This document shows, piece after piece, positions 33,709 through 42,150 of a stretch of 64,000 nt of DNA. Position 1 is the stretch's first letter. Every line of letters begins with the position of its first letter. The notes beneath the pieces were generated by a model. It ran no database searches. It was not told where the DNA came from and worked only from the letters and a program-made list of their open reading frames with translations. Source of the stretch: Streptomyces sp. NBC_00377. Lineage in GTDB: Bacteria; Actinomycetota; Actinomycetes; Streptomycetales; Streptomycetaceae. The stretch lies in the NCBI RefSeq assembly GCF_036075115.1, contig NZ_CP107958.1, positions 8,122,001 through 8,186,000 on the forward strand. Direction: 5' to 3'. The translations under genes were made by a program, and so were the position numbers.

Positions 33709-35013
33709 ATGTCAATGTCGAAGGGGTCCAATGCTCCGGTGCCGACCACGGCACTGCGGGTCGAACTGGGCTGGCGCTCCGGACCGGGCGTCCCGGACGC
33801 GGACGCCTCCGCACTGCTCCTGGTGGGCGGCAAGGTCCGTTCCGACGCCGACTTCGTCTTCTACAACCAGCCGGGCCACTCCTCCGGAGCCGTCCGCCAC
33901 GAGGGCAAGCGCGACGCGGGAGGCCAGGTGACCGACAGCCTGCTCGTCGACCTCGCGCGCGTGGAGCCCGCGATCGAGACCATCGTGCTGGCCGCCTCGT
34001 CCGACGGCGGTTCGTTCGGCCAGGTGCCGGGCCTCTACATCGAGGTGCGGGACGCCGCGCAGGGCACTGTCGTGGCGCGGTTCGACAGCGCCGGTGCGAC
34101 GGTGGAGACGGCGTTCGTGCTGGGCGAGTTCTACCGCCGCCAGGGCGCCTGGAAGTTCCGGGCCGTCGGACAGGGCTACGGCAGCGGTCTCGAAGGGCTG
34201 GCCACCGACTTCGGGATCGCCGTGGACGAGCCCCAGCGGGCGGCTGCCCCGGCCCCGTCGGCCCCGCCGCAGACCCCGCCGCCCCCGCCGCCGACCATGC
34301 CCGCCTTCCCGGTCACGGTGCCCCCGCCGGTCCACCAGGCCCCGCCTCCGCCGCCGGCGCCGCCCGTCACACCGGTCCGGCTGACCAAGGTGACGCTCAC
34401 CAAGGCCGCTCCGTCGGTGTCCCTGAGCAAGCAGGGCGGCACCTCGGGCGCGCTGCGGGTGAATCTCAACTGGGAGGTGCGCAAGCAGTTCTCGGGGTGG
34501 GGCAGCAAACGCGGGCGCGCGGTCGCCATGCACAACGACCTCGACCTCGACCTGTGCGCCCTGTTCGAGCTCGCCGACGGCCGCAAGGGCGTGGTCCAGG
34601 CCCTCGGGAACGCCTTCGGCGCCCTGCACCAGCCTCCGTACATCCATCTGGACGGTGACGACCGCACCGGCGCCGCGTCGAACGGTGAGAACCTGACCGT
34701 CAACCTCGACCACAAGAACGACTTCCGGCGCATCCTCGTCTTCGTCACCATCTACGAAGGCGCCCGTTCCTTCGCCGACCTGCACGCCACCGTCACGCTG
34801 CAACCGCAGCACGGCGCCCCGATCGACTTCTCCCTGGACGAGTGCACGGTCCCCTCGACCGTGGCGGCACTCGCACTGATCACCAACAACGGGGGAGACC
34901 TCGTCGTCCAGCGAGAGGCCCGCTATCTGGTGCCCGAGCGCGGGGTCAGTCCCCAGCGGACCGTCGACTACGCCTACGGGTGGGGCATGAACTGGACACC
35001 GGGCCGCAAATAA
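33709..35013 (+). CDS. Double TerD-domain protein with proline-rich linker
   Basis: A 434-residue protein. The N-terminal TerD domain (about residues 8-178) carries LRVELGWRSGPGVPDADASALLLVGG and DFVFYNQPGHSSGAVRH. A Pro/Ala linker (PQTPPPPPPTMPAFPVTVPP, about 185-220) leads to a second TerD-like domain (about 230-434). That one has LRVNLNWEVRK, HNDLDLDLCALFEL and YIHLDGDDRTGAASNGENL. The DLDLDLCALFEL and DxDDRTG elements supply the Asp-rich calcium sites. TerD proteins bind Ca2+ and are linked to tellurite and phage resistance, differentiation and membrane stress in Streptomyces. No terB/terC genes are adjacent. Confidence 0.9.
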   Translation: MSMSKGSNAPVPTTALRVELGWRSGPGVPDADASALLLVGGKVRSDADFVFYNQPGHSSGAVRHEGKRDAGGQVTDSLLVDLARVEPAIETIVLAASSDGGSFGQVPGLYIEVRDAAQGTVVARFDSAGATVETAFVLGEFYRRQGAWKFRAVGQGYGSGLEGLATDFGIAVDEPQRAAAPAPSAPPQTPPPPPPTMPAFPVTVPPPVHQAPPPPPAPPVTPVRLTKVTLTKAAPSVSLSKQGGTSGALRVNLNWEVRKQFSGWGSKRGRAVAMHNDLDLDLCALFELADGRKGVVQALGNAFGALHQPPYIHLDGDDRTGAASNGENLTVNLDHKNDFRRILVFVTIYEGARSFADLHATVTLQPQHGAPIDFSLDECTVPSTVAALALITNNGGDLVVQREARYLVPERGVSPQRTVDYAYGWGMNWTPGRK

Positions 35014-35057
35014 CGCTGCTCATCGCCACGCCGCCACGCCTCCACGGGCCCGTGGGC

Positions 35058-35086
35058 CAGGGGTCTCCCGCACCGGCAGGCCCCTG
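35058..35086. terminator. Hairpin between convergent TerD and glycosyltransferase genes
   Basis: CAGGGGTCT (35058-35066) pairs with AGGCCCCTG (35078-35086), a 9-bp stem with one G-T pair. It lies 45 bp after the TerD stop and 9 bp from the glycosyltransferase stop, so it can serve both. Confidence 0.55.
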
Positions 35087-35094
35087 CCCAAGGC

Positions 35095-36270
35095 TCAGCC
35101 CTCGTCGGCGACGGCGTCCGGCCGGGCGTAGGTGCGGCCCTTCCAGGCCGCACCCCGTCCCCGGTAGTGCTGCACCGCCGAGTCGACGGTCATCAGCAGA
35201 TAGAGGGACGCGGTGAACGGCAGCAGGGGAGCGAGCCACAGCGGCTGACGGTAGTAACGCAGCATCGGGACGTACGTCCCCGCCATCACCAGCCAGGCCA
35301 GGCCGCCGGACACCGCGGTCGCCGTACTTCCGAGCGCGAGCCCGCCCAGCAGGGCGAGCGGCGGCACCAGGTACACCAGCGCGAGACCGAGCACCGTGCC
35401 GGTCAGCACCAGCGGACTGTGCCGCAACTGCGCGTAGGCGCTGCGCGAGACCATCCGCCACAGGTCGTGCAGGCTCGGGTACGGACGCACGCTGTCCACA
35501 CGGTCGGCCAGCCCCAGCCAGATATGTCCGCCCGCCCCCTGCACGGCCCGCGCGAGGGCCACGTCGTCGATGACGGCGTGCCGGATGGCGTCCGGGATCC
35601 GCGCCCGCTCGGCGGCCTCGGTCCGCAGCAGCACGCAGCCGCCCGCCGCGGCCGCCGTCCGGGCCCCGCGCCGGCCGATCCGGCGGAAGGGATAGAGCTG
35701 TGCGAAGAAGTAGACGAAGGCGGGCACCACCAGCCGCTCCCAACGGCTCTCCACCCGCAGCCGCGCCATCTGCGAGACGACGTCGAACCCTCCGGTGCGC
35801 GCCGCCGCCACCAGTTCCCGCAGACTGTCCGGCCCGTGCGCGATGTCGGCGTCCGTCAGGAGGAGGTACTCGGGCTCACGCGCGCGTGCAAGGCCCATGC
35901 CGTGGCGGACCGCCCACAGCTTGCCGGTCCAGCCGGCGGGAGGTTCGCCCGGCGAGTCCACGGTCAGCGGAAGCCCGCCGTACCGCCGGGCGAGCGTGCG
36001 CGCCAGTTCCCCCGTGCCGTCGGAACTGCCGTCGTCGACGAGGAAGATCTCCGCCCGACCCGGGTAGTCCTGCGCGAGAAGGGAGGGAAGGCTCGCCGGC
36101 AGCACCGCCGCCTCGTCACGCGCGGGGACGACGACGCAGACCGGCGGCCACCGCGACGGCTCCTCACGGGCCGGCAGCCTCACGTCCGTGCGCCAGAAGA
36201 AGCCCTGACAGAGCAGCAGCCACAGCCAGGCGGCCAGGGACACGGCGGCGATCCACACGATGGCGCTCAC
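35095..36270 (-). CDS. Membrane glycosyltransferase family 2, HpnB-like
   Basis: A 391-residue GT2 enzyme. It has an N-terminal TM (VWIAAVSLAAWLWLLLCQGFF) and the nucleotide-sugar motif VVPARDEAAVLP and LVDDGSSDGTGELA (about residues 50-85). The catalytic DAD is in LLLTDADIAHGPDSL (about 140), with VIDDVALARAVQ later. Three C-terminal TM segments follow. The length, start and WRMVSRSAYAQLRHSPLVL segment resemble HpnB, found with hopanoid genes, but no hopanoid gene is adjacent. Start GTG 36270 in a run of Arg-coding sequence. The likely acceptor is a membrane lipid. Confidence 0.82.
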   Translation of the reverse strand: MSAIVWIAAVSLAAWLWLLLCQGFFWRTDVRLPAREEPSRWPPVCVVVPARDEAAVLPASLPSLLAQDYPGRAEIFLVDDGSSDGTGELARTLARRYGGLPLTVDSPGEPPAGWTGKLWAVRHGMGLARAREPEYLLLTDADIAHGPDSLRELVAAARTGGFDVVSQMARLRVESRWERLVVPAFVYFFAQLYPFRRIGRRGARTAAAAGGCVLLRTEAAERARIPDAIRHAVIDDVALARAVQGAGGHIWLGLADRVDSVRPYPSLHDLWRMVSRSAYAQLRHSPLVLTGTVLGLALVYLVPPLALLGGLALGSTATAVSGGLAWLVMAGTYVPMLRYYRQPLWLAPLLPFTASLYLLMTVDSAVQHYRGRGAAWKGRTYARPDAVADEG

Positions 36271-36327
36271 GCGCGCAGTCTGCCCCACACCACCGGGCCC
36301 CAGGAGCACATCGTCTATGGTGGCCGG

Positions 36328-37116
36328 GTGAAGATCGCGCTCATGGACTCCGGAATCGGCCTGCTGGCGGCCACCGCCGCGGTACGGCGCCTGCGGCCCG
36401 ACGCCGATCTCGTGCTCTCCCTCGACCCCGACGGGATGCCCTGGGGACCGCGCACCCCGCAGGACCTCACCGCGCGTGCCGTCGCCGTCGCCGAGGCCGC
36501 CGCCGCGCACCGCCCCGAGGCCCTCATCGTCGGCTGCAACACGGCGACCGTGCACGCCCTGCCCGCGCTGCGCTCCCTCCTCGAACCCGGCATCCCGGTG
36601 ATCGGGACCGTACCGGCGATCAAACCGGCCGCGGCCGGCGGCGGCCCCGTCGCGATCTGGGCCACGCCCGCCACCACGGGCAGCCCCTACCAGCGCAACC
36701 TCATCAAGGATTTCGCCGGCGACGTGGCGGTCACCGAGGTGCCCTGCTGGGGACTGGCGGAGGCCGTCGAGCGCGCCGACGAGGCGGCGATCGACGCCAC
36801 CGTCACCGCGGCCGCCGCCCTCACCCCCGAGGAAGTGACGACCGTCGTCCTCGGCTGCACCCACTACGAACTGGTCGCCTCCCGCATCCGCGCCGCCGTG
36901 CAGCGCCCCGGACGGCCCCCCCTCGTCCTGCACGGCTCGGCCGGCGCCGTGGCCGCGCAGGCCCTGCGCCGCATCGGCGCGCGCCCCGCACCCGAGGCGG
37001 CGGCCCTCGGCACCGTGACGATTCTCCTCAGCGGTCGTCCGGGTGGTCTCCCGGCGCCCGCCCTGGCCTACGCGGAAGGCCGGCTGCTCGAGACGGCCGT
37101 CAGCCCCGCCCCGTAG
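36328..37116 (+). CDS. Aspartate/glutamate racemase family protein
   Basis: A 262-residue cofactor-independent racemase. Both catalytic Cys are present: VGCNTATVHALP (about residue 72) and VLGCTHYELVASRI (about 183). The N-terminal MDSGIGLLAATAA corresponds to the DSGxGG motif of glutamate racemase but has Leu-Leu instead of Gly-Gly. It is likely a MurI-like paralogue rather than the essential MurI. Neighbours are envelope genes. Start GTG 36328. Confidence 0.85.
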   Translation: MKIALMDSGIGLLAATAAVRRLRPDADLVLSLDPDGMPWGPRTPQDLTARAVAVAEAAAAHRPEALIVGCNTATVHALPALRSLLEPGIPVIGTVPAIKPAAAGGGPVAIWATPATTGSPYQRNLIKDFAGDVAVTEVPCWGLAEAVERADEAAIDATVTAAAALTPEEVTTVVLGCTHYELVASRIRAAVQRPGRPPLVLHGSAGAVAAQALRRIGARPAPEAAALGTVTILLSGRPGGLPAPALAYAEGRLLETAVSPAP

Positions 37117-37218
37117 GGAAGGGGCACCACCGGCCGCTCCTCGGGGCCCGCTCGCCGCCCGGGCGGAGCAGTCACCCTGCGCGACAAGGTACCGGCGCAG
37201 CGAAACCTGAGTAACCTC

Positions 37219-37800
37219 ATGAATATGAGGGACCACCCCCACGACGAAAGCACCCCGCTTCCCGACGTCCCGCATCGCGACGCCCCGCATCCCGACGTCT
37301 GGACCGGGCGCGCCACCAACCGGGTCCAGTGGCTGCTCGCGCTCGCCGGCGCCGCCTGTCTGGCGCTCGGCATCGAACTCGCCGTCGAATCCGCGTGGAC
37401 GTCCGGGATCGCCCCGCTCGCCATGTCCGTCGTCGGCTGCATCGCCGCCGGGCTGCTCGTTCTCTTCGGCACCCTCGCCTTCGTGCACGTCGACCTGAAG
37501 CTCGACCGCGAGTCGCTCGAGGTGCGCTGCGGCCACATCGGGCTGCCGCGCCGCCGTATCCCGCTGGCCCATGTCGCCGGCGCGGACTTCGAACCCCACG
37601 TCACTCCCCGCCACTGGGGAGGCTGGGGCTACCGCTGGCGACCCGACAAGGGCACGGCCGTCGTGGTCCGCCGGGGGGAGGGCGTGGTGCTGCGGCTCTG
37701 GGACGGTCACACGTTCACGATCACCGTGGACGACGCGGAGTCTGCGGTCCGCGTCATCAGGGACCGGCTGCGGACGGGCGCCCCGGGCGCCGCCCCCTGA
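37219..37800 (+). CDS. Membrane protein with two TM helices and a PH-like tail
   Basis: A 193-residue protein. The N-terminus has a short internal repeat (LPDVPHRDAPHPDVW, encoded by a direct DNA repeat). Two TM helices follow at about 37-57 and 66-90. The C-terminal beta-rich segment LEVRCGHIGLPRRRIPLAHV through FTITVDDAESAVRVIRD resembles the bacterial PH-like domain found in small membrane proteins. No function is known. ATG 37219; ATG 37225 is also possible. Confidence 0.65.
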   Translation: MNMRDHPHDESTPLPDVPHRDAPHPDVWTGRATNRVQWLLALAGAACLALGIELAVESAWTSGIAPLAMSVVGCIAAGLLVLFGTLAFVHVDLKLDRESLEVRCGHIGLPRRRIPLAHVAGADFEPHVTPRHWGGWGYRWRPDKGTAVVVRRGEGVVLRLWDGHTFTITVDDAESAVRVIRDRLRTGAPGAAP

Positions 37801-37825
37801 CACAGGCGCCGGGTGCGCGCCGCGC

Positions 37826-38911
37826 TCAGGCGGCCGGACGGTCGCCGTGCTCCAGGTCCCGCGCCTGCCGCACCGCGGGCGCCGCCGGTTCCTCGGCGAG
37901 CGGTCGGGCCGTGGCCAGACCGGCCAGGAGACCCGCTCCGGCCGTCACCGTCGTGAAGCTCAGCGCGTTGCCGACCGCGGCCACGGCGGCCAGAGCCGTC
38001 AGCGCGGCACCCGCGGTGAGGACGACCGGCGTGGGGCGCGGCGCACGCCACAGGGCGAACAGCACCCAGCAGAAGACCCCGGCGAGCAACAGCACCCCTA
38101 CGACACCCTGCTCCGCGGCCAGTTGCAGCGGCGCCGAGTGCGGCTTGCCGTCGGACAGCGGGGACCCCGCCGCCGTACCGCTCAGCTCCCCGAAGCGCCC
38201 GGGGCCCACGCCGAAGCCGGCCTCACGGTGGGCCATTCCCAGGGCGTCGCGCCACAGATCGCCCCGGTGCTCGGTCAGCCGGTCCTTCAGCGGGCCTGCC
38301 AGGCCGCCGGACAGCGCGTTCCCGGCGAGCGCCCAGACCAGGCCCGTCACCAGAGCGGCCGCCACGGCCAGAACCGCGAGGCCAGGACCCCGACGGTGCA
38401 TCCGGCCGGCGGCCAGGGAGCACAGCAGCACCGCGCCGCACATCACCACAGCCGTGGTCGACCCCAGCAGGCCCCCGGTGACCGCGATGCCCCCGGCGAG
38501 CAGCCACAGCCCGAACCGCAGCACGGGCCCGGACGTCGCCCAGGCGGCGCAGCACGCGGCACCGGCCGACAGGGCCAGCACCGCGGCGGTGGCACCGGCA
38601 TGGCCCAGCGGCGGGACGAACTCCGGGCCCGGGCCGAGCCGCGGCCGGACCACCGACAGAGCGAGCCCCGCCAGCGCACCGGCGCAGGGCGCGGCGACCG
38701 GCAGCAACACCCCGAGGATCCGCCCCGCCGCATAGCCGGCGGCCACCGCCAGCACCGCGAGCAGGACACCCTCCGGGCGTCCGCCGTGCACGGTGGCGGT
38801 GACCAGGGACCAGATCGCACAGGTCCCGAGCACGGCCATGCCCGCCGCATCAGAAACGTTTCGTCTTTCTCCGTCCGCGTCGGCCGCGGACGTCGTCCCC
38901 GTGGAACCCAC
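37826..38911 (-). CDS. O-antigen ligase-like polytopic membrane protein
   Basis: A 361-residue protein (from GTG 38911) with about ten TM segments. The Wzy/WaaL-type loop is seen as DLWRDALGMAHREAGFGVGPGRFGELSG (about residues 220-247, in parts), where the GxGPGRF motif is characteristic. Such proteins polymerise or transfer glycans across the membrane. The start is uncertain: the frame is open to GTG 38986, GTG 38911 follows GGGGGAC, and ATG 38838 would begin just before the first TM. It is convergent with the gene before it and divergent from lnt. Confidence 0.78.
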   Translation of the reverse strand: MGSTGTTSAADADGERRNVSDAAGMAVLGTCAIWSLVTATVHGGRPEGVLLAVLAVAAGYAAGRILGVLLPVAAPCAGALAGLALSVVRPRLGPGPEFVPPLGHAGATAAVLALSAGAACCAAWATSGPVLRFGLWLLAGGIAVTGGLLGSTTAVVMCGAVLLCSLAAGRMHRRGPGLAVLAVAAALVTGLVWALAGNALSGGLAGPLKDRLTEHRGDLWRDALGMAHREAGFGVGPGRFGELSGTAAGSPLSDGKPHSAPLQLAAEQGVVGVLLLAGVFCWVLFALWRAPRPTPVVLTAGAALTALAAVAAVGNALSFTTVTAGAGLLAGLATARPLAEEPAAPAVRQARDLEHGDRPAA

Positions 38912-39099
38912 CCCGTCCCCCCGAACCCGGTCGCCCCCCGACCGTGACGGACCCCGGCCACCCGCGCGACCGGAGCTCTGCCACACCGTAACGGCTCATG
39001 TGCGGTTTGTGGATGACTCGCGTAGACGCGGGCGGCAGACCCGGACCGCCCCACGGACCGTGCTGTCGGCCAAAAGGTCACCCGCCGTACACTCCCCGA

Positions 39100-40710
39100 G
39101 TGACCGTCACCGCTACTTCCGTGGGCCAGCCGGACCAGCTGGAGCCCCAGGCCGCGCGAGCCTCGCGCCGCGCCCGGCTCCAGCGCCTCGTCCCGGCCGC
39201 CGCAGCCGCGCTCTCCGGAGTGCTGCTCTACGTCAGCTTCCCGCCGCGCACCCTGTGGTGGCTGGCGCTGCCGGCCTTCGCCGTCCTCGGCTGGGTGCTG
39301 CGCGGACGCAGCTGGAAGGCGGCCCTCGGCCTCGGCTACCTCTTCGGGCTCGGTTTCCTGCTGCCGCTCCTCGTGTGGACCGGCGTCGAGGTCGGCCCCG
39401 GCCCCTGGCTCGCCCTGGTCGCCATCGAAGCGGTCTTCGTCGCCCTCGTCGGCGTGGGCGTCGCCACCGTGTCCAAGCTGCCGGCCTGGCCGCTGTGGGC
39501 GGCGGCGCTCTGGATCGCCGGCGAGGCGGCACGCGCACGCGTGCCCTTCCGCGGCTTCCCCTGGGGCAAGATCGCCTTCGGCCAGGCGGACGGCGTCTTC
39601 CTGCCGCTCGCCGCGGTCGGCGGCACCCCCGTGCTCGGCTTCGCCGTCGTCCTGTGCGGTTTCGGCCTGTACGACGTCGTGCGCCTCGTCCTCGAACGGC
39701 GGCGCACGGGCGAGGTGCGGCGGTCGGCGGCCGCACTGGCCCTGCTCAGCGTGGCCGTCCCGGTCGTCGCGGCCGTGGCCGCGCGCCCGCTGGTCAGCGA
39801 CAAGGCGGAGGACGGCACCGCGACGGTGGCCGTCATCCAGGGCAACGTCCCCCGCCTCGGTCTGGAGTTCAACGCCCAGCGCAGGGCCGTCCTCGACTAC
39901 CACGCGCGCGAGACGCAGCGTCTGGCCGCCGAGGTCAAGGCGGGCAGGATCGCCCGGCCCGACTTCGTGCTGTGGCCGGAGAACTCCTCCGACATCGACC
40001 CCTTCGCCTACCCCGACGCCGCCGTGGTCATCGGCAACGCGGCCAAGGCGATCAACGCGCCCATCTCGGTCGGCGGGGTCGTCGAGCGGGACGGGAAGCT
40101 CTACAACGAGCAGATCCTGTGGGATCCGGTCAAGGGACCGACCCAGACGTACGACAAGCGGCAGGTCCAGCCGTTCGGCGAGTACCTCCCGCTGCGCTCG
40201 CTCATCGGCGCCATCAACGAGAACTGGACGTCCATGGTCCGCCAGGACTTCAGCCGGGGCAGCAAGCCGGGCGTGTTCGACATGGACGGCACCGAGGTCG
40301 GCCTCGCCACCTGCTACGAGGCGGCCTTCGACTGGGCCGTGCGCGACACCGTCACCCATGGCGCCCAGCTGATCTCCGTGCCCAGCAACAACGCCACCTT
40401 CGACCGCAGCGAGATGACCTACCAGCAGCTGGCCATGTCCCGCGTCCGCGCCGTCGAGCACAGCCGGACCGTCACGGTGCCCGTGACCAGCGGCGTCAGC
40501 GCGATCATCATGCCGGACGGGAAGATCACCCAGAAGACCGGCATGTTCGTCGCGGACTCCCTGGTGCAGAAGGTGCCCCTGCGCTCCTCGCGGACGCCGG
40601 CGACCGAACTGGGCATCCTGCCCGAAGTCGCGTTGATGCTCGTCGCCCTCGGCGGCCTGGGATGGGCGGCCGGCGCCGGGCTGCGGGCCCGGCGCCGTGC
40701 GACCGGCTGA
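39100..40710 (+). CDS. lnt: Apolipoprotein N-acyltransferase
   Basis: A 536-residue Lnt homologue: an N-terminal membrane region with about six helices (about residues 28-225), then a nitrilase-type catalytic domain. The catalytic triad can be seen as Glu in FVLWPENSSDID (about residue 292), Lys in QTYDKRQVQPFGEYLP (about 350) and Cys in GLATCYEAAFDWA (about 407). The second Glu after Cys also matches the family. It transfers an acyl chain to the N-terminal Cys of lipoproteins, for which this window has several substrates (10685, 17107, 61396). A C-terminal TM completes it. The start is GTG 39100, with VTVTATSVG. Streptomyces typically carry two Lnt paralogues. Confidence 0.93.
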   Translation: MTVTATSVGQPDQLEPQAARASRRARLQRLVPAAAAALSGVLLYVSFPPRTLWWLALPAFAVLGWVLRGRSWKAALGLGYLFGLGFLLPLLVWTGVEVGPGPWLALVAIEAVFVALVGVGVATVSKLPAWPLWAAALWIAGEAARARVPFRGFPWGKIAFGQADGVFLPLAAVGGTPVLGFAVVLCGFGLYDVVRLVLERRRTGEVRRSAAALALLSVAVPVVAAVAARPLVSDKAEDGTATVAVIQGNVPRLGLEFNAQRRAVLDYHARETQRLAAEVKAGRIARPDFVLWPENSSDIDPFAYPDAAVVIGNAAKAINAPISVGGVVERDGKLYNEQILWDPVKGPTQTYDKRQVQPFGEYLPLRSLIGAINENWTSMVRQDFSRGSKPGVFDMDGTEVGLATCYEAAFDWAVRDTVTHGAQLISVPSNNATFDRSEMTYQQLAMSRVRAVEHSRTVTVPVTSGVSAIIMPDGKITQKTGMFVADSLVQKVPLRSSRTPATELGILPEVALMLVALGGLGWAAGAGLRARRRATG

Positions 40711-40736
40711 ACACACGGCCCCGATAGGGTCGCGGT

Positions 40737-41216
40737 ATGCCGACTCCTGACTTCATCACCGAGATCCGGTCCTCAGCCGGCCACGGACTGCTCTGGCTGC
40801 CCGGCGTCAGCGCCGTCGTCTTCGACGACGAGGGGCGGGTGCTGCTCGGACAGCGCGCGGACAACCATCAGTGGTGCCTGATCTCGGGCATCCCGGACCC
40901 GGGCGAGCAGCCCGCCGACTGCGCGGTACGGGAGGTGTACGAGGAGACAGGCGTGCACTGCGTGCCCGAACGCATCGTCGTGGTCCGCGCCGGACGGGAG
41001 GTGGAGTACCCGAACGGCGACAGGTGCCAGTTCATGGACGTCACCTTCCGCTGCCGGGCCGTGGGCGGCGAGGCGCGGGTCAACGACGACGAGTCCGTCG
41101 AGGTGGGCTGGTTCGCGCTCGACGCCCTTCCGCCGATGCACGAGCGGCAGCTGTTCCGGATCAAGCAGGCACTCTCCGACGAACCCACGTGGTTCGAGAC
41201 CACGCCGTCCAGCTGA
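40737..41216 (+). CDS. NUDIX hydrolase
   Basis: A 159-residue NUDIX protein. The Nudix box is well preserved: GIPDPGEQPADCAVREVYEETGV, with REx2EExG (REVYEETG) near residues 65-73. It cleaves a nucleoside-diphosphate-linked X; the substrate cannot be predicted. The region after the box (FMDVTFRCRAVGGEARVNDDESVEVGWF) is of the MutT/ADP-ribose-like type. It follows lnt after a 26-bp gap, probably cotranscribed. Confidence 0.9.
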   Translation: MPTPDFITEIRSSAGHGLLWLPGVSAVVFDDEGRVLLGQRADNHQWCLISGIPDPGEQPADCAVREVYEETGVHCVPERIVVVRAGREVEYPNGDRCQFMDVTFRCRAVGGEARVNDDESVEVGWFALDALPPMHERQLFRIKQALSDEPTWFETTPSS

Positions 41217-41270
41217 AGTATGGCGGGTGACCACATGGGGCGAGAACCCGTCTCTGCCTAGGGTCACCAC

Positions 41271-42074
41271 ATGACTCCGCCCCAGGTCACCGCCCCCGGT
41301 CATGCCGCCCCCCTGCTCGACCTCGGCGGTCGTACCGCTCTCGTCACCGGCGCGGCCGGCGGCATCGGACGCGCCTGCGCGCTGCGGCTCGCGGCCGCCG
41401 GGGCCAAGGTCCGCGCCGTCGACCGGGACGCGGCGGGACTGGAGACGCTCGTCGGGGACACGGCCGGCCTGCCCGGCCCGGTCGAACCGTACGTCCTGGA
41501 CCTCACCGACCTGGACGCCGCCGAACTCGCCGCCGCCGGGACAGACGTCCTGGTCAACAACGCCGGACTACAGCGGGTGTCCCCGATCGAGGAGTTCCCG
41601 CCTGACGTCTTCCACACCGTGCTCACCGTGATGCTGGAGGCGCCGTTCCGGCTCATCCGCGGAGCCCTGCCCCACATGTACGGGCAGGGCTGGGGCCGCA
41701 TCGTCAACGTGTCCTCCGTGCACGGACTGCGCGCCTCCGCCTACAAGTCGGCATACGTCGCCGCCAAACACGGGCTCGAGGGCCTCTCCAAGACCGCCGC
41801 CCTCGAAGGCGCACCCCATGGTGTGACCTCCAACTGCGTCAACCCCGCCTATGTGCGCACCCCACTCGTGCAGCGGCAGCTCGCCGACCAGGCACGGACA
41901 CACGGCATCCCCGAGGAACGCGTCCTGGCCGAGGTGCTCCTGCGGGACAGCGCCGTCAAACGGCTCATCGAACCGGAGGAGGTCGCCGAGGCCGTCGCCT
42001 ACCTGTGCGGCCCGCAGGCGTCCTTCGTCACGGGCGCCTCGCTCGTCCTCGACGGCGGCTGGACCGCACACTGA
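41271..42074 (+). CDS. 3-hydroxybutyrate dehydrogenase (SDR family)
   Basis: A 267-residue short-chain dehydrogenase. NAD-binding TGAAGGIGRA (about residues 26-35), NNAG (about 96), catalytic Ser in VNVSSVHGL (about 147), and Tyr/Lys in YVAAKHG (about 160). The segments ASAYKSAYVAAKHGLEGLSK, NCVNPAYVRTPLV and IPEERVLAEVLL match bacterial D-3-hydroxybutyrate dehydrogenases. It would convert 3-hydroxybutyrate to acetoacetate with NAD. The next gene is a GAF/PucR-type regulator and the gene after that an MHS transporter, which together suggest a use pathway for 3-hydroxybutyrate or a similar acid. Confidence 0.88.
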   Translation: MTPPQVTAPGHAAPLLDLGGRTALVTGAAGGIGRACALRLAAAGAKVRAVDRDAAGLETLVGDTAGLPGPVEPYVLDLTDLDAAELAAAGTDVLVNNAGLQRVSPIEEFPPDVFHTVLTVMLEAPFRLIRGALPHMYGQGWGRIVNVSSVHGLRASAYKSAYVAAKHGLEGLSKTAALEGAPHGVTSNCVNPAYVRTPLVQRQLADQARTHGIPEERVLAEVLLRDSAVKRLIEPEEVAEAVAYLCGPQASFVTGASLVLDGGWTAH

Positions 42075-42075
42075 G

Positions 42076-42132
42076 CGCCGGGCCGCCCCGCGCCGGCGCG
42101 GTTGTCCACAGGGCCGACGGGGCGGCCCGGCG
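42076..42132. terminator. Perfect 15-bp stem-loop between dehydrogenase and regulator
   Basis: CGCCGGGCCGCCCCG (42076-42090) pairs perfectly with CGGGGCGGCCCGGCG (42118-42132), with a 27-nt loop. It begins 1 bp after the dehydrogenase stop and ends just before a possible ATG of the regulator. No T-run. It could be a terminator or a translation-modulating structure; it argues that the regulator starts further down. Confidence 0.65.
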
Positions 42133-42150
42133 ATGAGGAATCCTGTGAGC

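Noticed and set aside
35095..37803. 902-codon frame that continues upstream of the glycosyltransferase
   Set aside because: Only the last 391 residues resemble a protein family; the upstream extension is antisense to the racemase and membrane-protein genes.
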